This document shows, in pieces, positions 23,720 through 29,760 of a DNA stretch of 39,290 nt. Under the pieces are notes generated by a model. The model searched no databases. It was not told where the DNA came from and saw only the letters and a program-made list of their open reading frames with translations. Source of the DNA: Candidatus Nitrosopumilus sp. (GTDB lineage: Archaea; Thermoproteota; Nitrososphaeria; Nitrososphaerales; Nitrosopumilaceae); NCBI GenBank assembly GCA_020431995.1, contig JAGQHE010000038.1:1-39290 (forward strand), in the 5' to 3' direction. How positions within the stretch are numbered: the stretch's first letter is position 1; each line of letters opens with the position of its first letter. The translations under genes and the position numbers were made by a program.

Positions 23720-25326
23720 ATGGTATGGCCGAGAAAAAATCCACAAAAGCAAAAGAATCTGGCAAGAAAATCTTTACTGATTCAGGGTTTGCAGTAAAGC
23801 GCATTTATCAAAAGTCTTCAAAGAAGAGGCCTGTTGAGGATTCTGGAAAATATCCGTTTACTAGGGGGATTCACCCTGAAATGTTCCGTGAAAGATTTTG
23901 GACTATGAGGCAGTACTCTGGGTTTGGAGATGCCAAACTTACCAATGAGCGCTTCAAATTCATGCTTGAAAAAGGACAGACAGGTCTTAGCATGGCATTT
24001 GATCTGCCTACTCAGATTGGATATGATTCAGATTCACCGCAAGCTGAAGGAGAGGTAGGCAAAGTAGGAGTCTCAATCACATCCATCAAGGACATGATGA
24101 CTGCCTTTGATGGCATACCTCTTGGCAAAGTCAGCTCTTCGATGACAATTAATTCCACTGCCTCAACGCTGCTTGCGTATTATATTGCAGTTGGCGAGGC
24201 CCAAGGATTCAAAAGCCATGATCTGCGTGGGACCACTCAAAATGATATTTTGAAAGAATACATTGCTAGAAACACCTACATTTACCCGCCACAACCATCC
24301 ATGAGATTAATTGGCGACATGATAGAATACTGTGCACAAAAAGTCCCGTCATGGTACCCTGTCTCAATATCTGGATACCATATGCGAGAGGCCGGATGCA
24401 CTGCCACACAAGAAATCGCGTTCACATTGGCAAATGCCATTGCGTACATTCAGACTTGCTTGGACAAGGGATTAAAAATTGACGATTTTGCACCGCGTCT
24501 CTCATTCTTCTTTTGTTGCACCATAGAGTTCTTTGAGGAAGTTGCAAAGTTCCGAGTCGCAAGAAAGGTATATGCAAAAATTCTAAAAGAAATGTTTCAT
24601 GCAAAAAACCCCCGTTCGTTACAATTAAAATTCCATACTCAGACTAGTGGCGAATCTCTGACTGCACAACAGCCAAATAACAACATTGTACGTGTCGCAA
24701 TTCAGACGATGGCTGCAGTCGCTGGTGGAACCCAGTCACTTCACACCAACTCCAGAGACGAGGCACTTGCGCTTCCAACCCAAGAGTCTGCCAAGATTGC
24801 GCTTAGAACACAGCAAATTGTGGCTCATGAGAGCGGAATAACAAAGACAGCTGATCCATTAGCCGGTTCTTACTATCTTGAGGAACTATGTGACCAAATT
24901 GAGGCTGATGTCTGGGCATATCTGAAAAAAATCCAAAAAATGGGTGGCTCTGTAAAGGCAATTGAGAAGGGATTCTTCCAATCTGAAATCAGGGCAAACG
25001 CATACCGTCTTAAAAAAGAGACCGATGATGGCGAGCGAATTATTGTTGGTGTAAACAAGTATGTTGAAGAAGAAGAGCAACCTGACTTGCTCAGGATTGG
25101 CGGAAAAATAGAGATTCAACAAAAGAAAGCGCTCAAAGAACTGCGTTCATCCCGAGATGCTAAGAAATGGGAAGACGCGCTTTCAGCAATGAAAAGTGCA
25201 GCTGACACTGAGGAAAATCTGATGCCTTACATTATCACGGCTGCAAAGGCATTTGCTACTACTGGTGAAATCAGTAACACGTTCAGAGAGGTATTCGGTG
25301 AATATCGTCCAAAAGAGGTCTTCTAA
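23716..25326 (+). CDS. mcmA1: Methylmalonyl-CoA mutase, large subunit
   Basis: 536 residues, the substrate-binding TIM-barrel part without a B12 domain. Marks include RQYSGFGDA, MAFDLPTQIGYDSD, the RGTTQNDILKEYIARNTYIY block and catalytic-region H222 (SGYHMREAG). It pairs with the B12-binding subunit encoded at 16396-16818. In the 3HP/4HB cycle it makes succinyl-CoA from (R)-methylmalonyl-CoA. The GTG start overlaps meaB; ATG 23725 is an alternative three codons in. The N-terminal 25 residues are Lys-rich. Confidence 0.96.
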   Translation: MNGMAEKKSTKAKESGKKIFTDSGFAVKRIYQKSSKKRPVEDSGKYPFTRGIHPEMFRERFWTMRQYSGFGDAKLTNERFKFMLEKGQTGLSMAFDLPTQIGYDSDSPQAEGEVGKVGVSITSIKDMMTAFDGIPLGKVSSSMTINSTASTLLAYYIAVGEAQGFKSHDLRGTTQNDILKEYIARNTYIYPPQPSMRLIGDMIEYCAQKVPSWYPVSISGYHMREAGCTATQEIAFTLANAIAYIQTCLDKGLKIDDFAPRLSFFFCCTIEFFEEVAKFRVARKVYAKILKEMFHAKNPRSLQLKFHTQTSGESLTAQQPNNNIVRVAIQTMAAVAGGTQSLHTNSRDEALALPTQESAKIALRTQQIVAHESGITKTADPLAGSYYLEELCDQIEADVWAYLKKIQKMGGSVKAIEKGFFQSEIRANAYRLKKETDDGERIIVGVNKYVEEEEQPDLLRIGGKIEIQQKKALKELRSSRDAKKWEDALSAMKSAADTEENLMPYIITAAKAFATTGEISNTFREVFGEYRPKEVF

Positions 25327-25500
25327 TTAGACTTTTCATGCATTTATTTTCAAAAGTATGCTCAATAAAAGCATCTGTTAGAAATAAATCCAAAACTGCT
25401 ATCAAAAATAATCTGTTGCTGTGAAATTGAATCAAATAAAAACTCAGATATGGACTATCTTTTTTATTCCAGATTGACTCCTATTCTTATTAGAAAGAAA

Positions 25501-26031
25501 ATGGGGTTGGAAGATAAAACAAAAACTGTCTCACTCAGACTATCCTCTTCTTTAATTGAAGAAATAAAACAAGAAGCAGGGTTTGAAAAAATTAACTTCA
25601 ATGCCTTAGTTTCAAAGATATTGGGCAATCATATTCTCTGGGAAAAATATGAAAGAAAAGTTGGATTGTTGCCAATGACAAAACCTTTTGTAAAATATGC
25701 TGTTGAAAAACTAACTGAAAAAGAAATTATTCATTTGGCAGAGGTGATAGAAAAAGATACTTTTTCAGATATACTCAATTTTATGAAAGGTGAATATACT
25801 GTTGAAGATTTTATAGAGATTCTGCGTACCTGGCTTCATGTTGCTTGGATGCAACATGACATAGAAAAGAAAAACAATACTGTCATCTTTAAAATCCAGC
25901 ACGATTTGGGGAAAAATTGGTCTTTGTACGTAAAAACTTTAGCCACTGAATTGTTTTATGACATTTTGGGAAAGAAATTAGAGGTAAAATTAACTAAAAC
26001 AACAATAACTCTTGTTTTTCCTGTAGTGTGA
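25501..26031 (+). CDS. Ribbon-helix-helix protein with conserved C-terminal domain (paralogue 2)
   Basis: 176 residues from ATG 25501; ATG 25450 would add 17 hydrophobic residues with no counterpart in paralogue 1. The ribbon-helix-helix start is KTVSLRLSSSLIEEIKQEAG with a second helix INFNALVSKILGNHILW. The C-terminal domain matches the 18900-19487 protein in order and spacing, including QHDLGKNWSLY. Codons look more AT-rich than those of neighbouring enzymes, and the gene sits in an AT-rich stretch, so recent acquisition or relaxed selection is possible. Confidence 0.65.
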   Translation: MGLEDKTKTVSLRLSSSLIEEIKQEAGFEKINFNALVSKILGNHILWEKYERKVGLLPMTKPFVKYAVEKLTEKEIIHLAEVIEKDTFSDILNFMKGEYTVEDFIEILRTWLHVAWMQHDIEKKNNTVIFKIQHDLGKNWSLYVKTLATELFYDILGKKLEVKLTKTTITLVFPVV

Positions 26032-26644
26032 TCACAATTCGATTTTTTCCGGTCATGATATTACAATGCGCTTTGTGCTGAACGCTGCTTGTTGTGTCAT
26101 CATAATGATTTTATTCTGCCATGGAAAGTTTTGGACATTCTGCTATTGGCAAATCAACTTTGCCGTGATCAATTATCTAATGCGCTATTGAATCGATACG
26201 CGCAAATTTTGTATTGATTTGAAGCCCTTCTTTTTTGCATCTTCTTTTCGCTTGTTCTTGTTTAATTCCGAATTTGCTTTTCCGTGATCTTTTTATCTGA
26301 TTTTGTTTCAAAAAAATAAAATTTGGGAGGAATTTTGTAAAGACATTCAATTATCGTTAAATTGCCGCTGAATTTCTTTGCTAAATCAGTACATCAAAAG
26401 TTCTCTTTGTATGTACAAGTGTGATTATGGCAACTGTAATGTTCTTGAACAGTTTTTCCAACAGATATCTGAAAAAACCTCATTTGAATCTACAACACAC
26501 ATTGTATTACATTGTGTTGCTACTACTATATCTATTCAAAAACAGATAATGTCATCATGAATCAAAAAGAGGTGATAAAACAAGCATAGTTAACAAATCA
26601 GATTCCCCCTCTCTTTTTTCTGGTTTGTTGTTTGCTTCTAAACT
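26032..26644. other. AT-rich region with no clear gene
   Basis: About 600 nt of AT-rich sequence. A plus-strand frame (26378-26560) is low complexity and has no promoter. An imperfect inverted repeat (CAACAC ... GTGTTG) lies at about 26490-26517. GAGGTGAT, resembling a ribosome-binding site, occurs near 26570 without a start at the right distance. The best small candidate is the minus-strand frame 26177-26311. Confidence 0.35.
26177..26311 (-). CDS. Possible 44-residue basic protein
   Basis: TTG 26311 starts a very Lys/Arg/Gln-rich frame (IKRSRKSKFGIKQEQAKRRC). An AT-rich TTTACAAAA (about 26334-26343) lies at leaderless distance. A-rich sequence stays open by chance in several frames here, so confidence is low. 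Confidence 0.3.
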   Translation of the reverse strand: MKQNQIKRSRKSKFGIKQEQAKRRCKKEGLQINTKFARIDSIAH

Positions 26645-26848
26645 ATGGCACAAACTTGTATTGGATTATGTGAACGACTGAAGACTGTTTCTGTTAAGAA
26701 CGGTTTACGATATTCCTCTGGTCAGAAGCGATGTTCGCTGTGTGCCCATTATTTTTACATTGATGGTTGTAGGTGCCCATGTTGCAAAACTCGATTAAGA
26801 TCCAAGCCTAGAAGTAGACACAAAAATAAAAATTTTGAAAATGGTTGA
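26645..26848 (+). CDS. 67-residue zinc-ribbon protein
   Basis: MAQTCIGLCERLK, then GLRYSSGQKRCSLCAHYF, then CRCPCCKTRLRSKPRSRHK. The Cys pairs form one or two zinc sites, followed by a basic tail suited to nucleic acid. Proteins of this look (TCIGxCE ... GQKRC ... CPCC) are common in ammonia-oxidising archaea as multiple small paralogues; that statement is from memory. The function is unknown. Confidence 0.75.
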   Translation: MAQTCIGLCERLKTVSVKNGLRYSSGQKRCSLCAHYFYIDGCRCPCCKTRLRSKPRSRHKNKNFENG

Positions 26849-27006
26849 TTTCATGCATCCTGTACTGCATCATTGTACTTCACCCAATATCTGAATCCTA
26901 TGACTTGGCATTTTCTAAGAACGCGTATCAGTTATTTCCTCATGTACAGTTCGTGGAATATAGAATTTTATGCGTGTAAAAATGAATGACCGGATGGCTG
27001 TGAAAG

Positions 27007-27219
27007 TTGATCCAAAAAGAACCGCGCCCATATCATTTCCAAAAGGCGTATAAGAACACAATAATCTGTGCACTGGCAATCGTGATTGCGATTCTAACCG
27101 GATTCTTGGTACTCACAAATTATAACTGGTTCTCTCAAGAGTGGCTGATCGGACTGGGCATGATTGTGGGTAGCATTGCTTCCTTTGGACTCTTGATATA
27201 TCTGAAAATTAAAAAATAA
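27007..27219 (+). CDS. Two-segment small membrane protein
   Basis: 70 residues with two hydrophobic segments (about 16-35 and 46-66) joined by a short aromatic loop (TNYNWFSQEW), and a Lys-rich end. The only early start is TTG 27007, because a stop lies two codons upstream. An out-of-phase ATG at 26994 opens 19 codons only. No family was recognised. Confidence 0.55.
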   Translation: MIQKEPRPYHFQKAYKNTIICALAIVIAILTGFLVLTNYNWFSQEWLIGLGMIVGSIASFGLLIYLKIKK

Positions 27220-27255
27220 AACCAATTAATACTGAATAATTCATGGGTGTTTTAG

Positions 27256-27651
27256 ATGAAAATTGATCATATTGCAATTGCAGTAAACGATGTGGAAGAA
27301 TCTGCCAAAGTATACCAGAAAGCATTGGGGGTTGACAGCGTTGAGTTTGAAACGGTAGCGTCTGAAGGCGTCAAAGTCGCAATCATTCATTTGGAAAATG
27401 GCCGGGTGGAACTGATGCAACCAACAAATGATTCAAGTCCAATTAAAAAATTCCTTGACAAGAAAGGTCCTGGACTGCATCATATGGCGTTGGAGACGGA
27501 TGACATCGAAGGCGAAGTAGATCGTATGGAAGGCTGCGGCGTTCAGTTTCTAGGTCAGATCAGGCCTGGCTCTGCTGGAACTAAAGTTACTTTTATTCAT
27601 CCAAAGTCACTGCATGGCGTTTTGGCTGAGCTCTGCTCTCACCCAAAATAA
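27256..27651 (+). CDS. mce: Methylmalonyl-CoA epimerase
   Basis: 131 residues of the vicinal-oxygen-chelate fold. It interconverts (S)- and (R)-methylmalonyl-CoA, feeding the mutase. Metal ligands are visible as H5 (KIDHIAIAV), H76 (GLHHMALE) and E125 (GVLAEL). Length and the C-terminal VTFIHPKSLHGVLAEL are typical. It lies 1.9 kb downstream of the large mutase subunit but is separated from it by the regulator and small genes. Its stop directly abuts the stop of the convergent XRE-CBS gene. Confidence 0.95.
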   Translation: MKIDHIAIAVNDVEESAKVYQKALGVDSVEFETVASEGVKVAIIHLENGRVELMQPTNDSSPIKKFLDKKGPGLHHMALETDDIEGEVDRMEGCGVQFLGQIRPGSAGTKVTFIHPKSLHGVLAELCSHPK

Positions 27652-28257
27652 CTATTCCATCATCTTCAGAGTGTCTGAAGCAGTGATTATTCCTACAATC
27701 TTTGATTTCTTTGAGACCAGAATGCATTTTGAGTATCTGATTAGAGGCACCAGTACGTTTGCAGGCGTATCAAAATCCACGATTGGTGGGGCCGGATCCA
27801 TGGTATCTGCAAGCTTTGCTTTTTTCAATTCGGCCTCCCCCAAATCTGCCAAGTGCTTCACGATGCCGTCCTCAGATATCACTCCGACAACATCTGCGTT
27901 GTCAAATATTGGAATCTGACTGATTGATGATTGGTGCATTTTCTTGATTGCATCGTGTAGGGTGTTAGTCGGTTTTAATTTCACTATGTCCTTACTGCAA
28001 AAATCCCCTGCTGTGTGCGATGAGGATTCCCCCTCCAGTTTTGCCAGGCTCTCAAAAATCTTCTTTGCTGTCTCGTAACTTGGTTGGCTCCTTCCAGACT
28101 CTATTTGGTTTATCATCGAAGTGCTGACCCCGGTCATGGTGGCAAGTTTTTTTTGCGTTATTCCTATCTTTTGCCTAATCTGCTTTATCGAATCAATTCT
28201 AGGCAGCAACTTATTCAAAATTACGCTCAGTTGGCTTATCAACATTTGGAATGGCAA
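27652..28257 (-). CDS. XRE-type helix-turn-helix regulator with paired CBS domains
   Basis: 201 residues. The HTH region runs from about residue 21 to 75 (IKQIRQKIGITQKKLATMTG, STSMINQIESGRSQPSYET). Two CBS motifs follow (about 85-140 and 145-201; SQIPIFDNADVVGVISEDGI and CILVSKKSKIVGIITASDT), which usually bind adenosine nucleotides or SAM. It is probably a transcription regulator sensing energy charge or SAM. Start is TTG 28257, with ATG 28245 as alternative. It converges on the epimerase gene with no spacer. Confidence 0.9.
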   Translation of the reverse strand: MPFQMLISQLSVILNKLLPRIDSIKQIRQKIGITQKKLATMTGVSTSMINQIESGRSQPSYETAKKIFESLAKLEGESSSHTAGDFCSKDIVKLKPTNTLHDAIKKMHQSSISQIPIFDNADVVGVISEDGIVKHLADLGEAELKKAKLADTMDPAPPIVDFDTPANVLVPLIRYSKCILVSKKSKIVGIITASDTLKMME

Positions 28258-28354
28258 GGATATTGAGATCGGCCTATAAGAAATTACATGATTACGTTTT
28301 CAGTCTTTATCATTTCAAGAGAAATTATTTGAATTCAACAGCGCAAGCCGCCTT

Positions 28355-28367
28355 GGTTTTCAAAACC
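28355..28367. promoter_or_regulatory. Palindrome GGTTTTCAAAACC
   Basis: A perfect 13-nt inverted repeat about 100 nt upstream of the XRE-CBS gene, between it and the end of the 57-residue gene at 28455. It may be an operator for the XRE protein itself or a terminator-associated structure. Confidence 0.35.
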
Positions 28368-28454
28368 TGGCCTGAATCTAAATTGCATTATGCTGAAAAG
28401 CCTCCTATCGCATAAGTTATCTCACTGCAGATCTGATCAGGACTTTGAACTACA

Positions 28455-28628
28455 TTAGAGCAATGATTGAATTCGGATGTTCACGTCATTTGATGTAATC
28501 TTCTTTCCATGATTCTTGCAAACCTGCATGATTTCTTTATAGGGTGGTTTCTGAGAATCTGAATGAAAATAACAGTACATCAATTTTGCAAAACATTCCG
28601 CGTTGCATCCTAGTGTATTGTAAGTCAT
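28455..28628 (-). CDS. 57-residue protein coupled to the C2H2 finger gene
   Basis: ATG 28628 overlaps the stop of the zinc-finger gene (ATGA), a strong sign of co-translation. The product has a Cys-rich first third (GCNAECFAKLMYC), then a charged helix (PPYKEIMQVCKNHGKKITSN) and an Ile/Arg end. No family was recognised. The Cys residues could join a metal site, perhaps with the finger protein. Confidence 0.5.
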   Translation of the reverse strand: MTYNTLGCNAECFAKLMYCYFHSDSQKPPYKEIMQVCKNHGKKITSNDVNIRIQSLL

Positions 28629-28750
28629 GACTGTACGTCCAATTCACTTTGCTTTCTTTTTACACCCCACCCGTGCTCTGTTTTCAAATGCGCTTCTAGA
28701 TTTCTAGGGGACTCCAAAACCTTGTTGCAAATCAGACACCTGTAACTCAT
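28625..28750 (-). CDS. 41-residue C2H2 zinc-finger protein
   Basis: The protein is essentially one classical finger: C5-x2-C8-x12-H21-x4-H26 (YRCLICNKVLESPRNLEAHL), followed by a basic tail (VKRKQSE). Single C2H2 fingers occur in archaea and bind DNA or RNA or act as protein contacts. A TTTAAA box (28776-28782 on the minus strand) lies about 28 nt before the ATG. It is divergent from the phasin-like gene and overlaps a 57-residue partner. Confidence 0.7.
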   Translation of the reverse strand: MSYRCLICNKVLESPRNLEAHLKTEHGWGVKRKQSELDVQS

Positions 28751-28875
28751 GGAACTAAGCTCATGCCAAATTCGGTTTAAAGGTCTTGGTTATAATGAAA
28801 ACAACATTCACAGACAAGATATGTGATTTGATTTTTTACCAATATGCTTAAGTTCGGATATTTTCTAGAAAAGTT

Positions 28876-29286
28876 ATGGTTAAAAACGAAGGCAGTCAAA
28901 ATGGCTTTGATGTTGTAGCGCAAATCTGCAAAAAATATTTTGCCGAGATTGAAAACTCAGTCCCTCATATTCAACAGGTGCTGTTTGATTTTCAAAATGA
29001 ATCTTATAAAACATGGAAAAATGCTGTAAACGCAAACATATCACTACAAAAGGAATTCATGAGCAATTCTAAACTTGATCATGCATTCCCTGAATCGTTT
29101 AAAATTCTCATTGAGAATCTGAGCGAAGAAACCGTAAAGTACAGATCATTATGTAACAAAATTATCATCTCTACAATCGAGTCTGGAAAGCAAAATGTCA
29201 AGACATGGAATGATAATGCTGATGCATTTGTAGATCTAAATAGGAAAATAATGCACTTCTGGCTAACCACGTCTGACCAAAAGTAA
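28876..29286 (+). CDS. Phasin-like helical protein
   Basis: 136 residues predicted almost wholly helical, with amphipathic heptad-like stretches (YFAEIENSVPHIQQVLFDFQ, ETVKYRSLCNKIIISTIESG) and repeated aromatic residues. This resembles phasins that coat polyhydroxyalkanoate granules. Ammonia-oxidising archaea are known to carry PHA synthase genes, but none is in the window. The assignment rests on composition and length only. Confidence 0.5.
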   Translation: MVKNEGSQNGFDVVAQICKKYFAEIENSVPHIQQVLFDFQNESYKTWKNAVNANISLQKEFMSNSKLDHAFPESFKILIENLSEETVKYRSLCNKIIISTIESGKQNVKTWNDNADAFVDLNRKIMHFWLTTSDQK

Positions 29287-29377
29287 TTTTGTGCCCAAGC
29301 CGAATGTTTTGCATTTTACTCTTTGGTCAACAAAATTGTTTTTTGGCTTCTATTTTTTAAAAAAAACAATTAAAACC

Positions 29378-29743
29378 GTGCAAAAATTAGAGGAACCCAG
29401 TCCTGAAAGTAAGTTCTGCAGTAGGATTCTAGATCTTGATGCGTCAATACGGTTTGCAGGGATTCTGTGCAAATGCGGTAGATTAAAGGCGTATCGTAGA
29501 AAAAAAGGAATGACTCCACAACTCAATGTTCCTGAAACAAAACTGTTACATCGTGAGGCATTGCTAAAGGCAAAAATGAATCGGGTTTTTGATAAACCAC
29601 TTGGAAAAACAAACTGGTCTGTAGAGTCGCGTGATCGTGTGAAATGGATTAATGTTTATCATGAAAAGGACATCATACTGATCTCTACAGAAATCGCGTC
29701 AAACCACGACGAAATTGTACAAAAAATTCTCTCAATGCTGTAG
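29378..29743 (+). CDS. DUF6659-like protein (paralogue 1)
   Basis: 121 residues from GTG 29378. It aligns by eye with the protein at 35624: ILDLDASIRFAGILCKCGRL vs IVDVDPAIRFAGVINDKGRL, then a charged helix, then a strand pair (VKWINVYHEKDIILIS vs VNFSIYHRKNVITMEF). The beta-alpha-beta pattern would suit a roadblock-like fold. The family name DUF6659 is from memory. A GTG at 29291 would extend it by 29 hydrophobic residues, but TATTTTTTAAAA (29351-29362) lies about 23 nt before GTG 29378, and the paralogue has no such extension. Confidence 0.6.
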   Translation: MQKLEEPSPESKFCSRILDLDASIRFAGILCKCGRLKAYRRKKGMTPQLNVPETKLLHREALLKAKMNRVFDKPLGKTNWSVESRDRVKWINVYHEKDIILISTEIASNHDEIVQKILSML

Positions 29744-29760
29744 TTTTCTGATGTTCTGTA

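Noticed and set aside
26378-26560. 60-codon frame in the AT-rich gap
   Set aside because: Low-complexity composition, no promoter or ribosome-binding site, and no recognisable motif.
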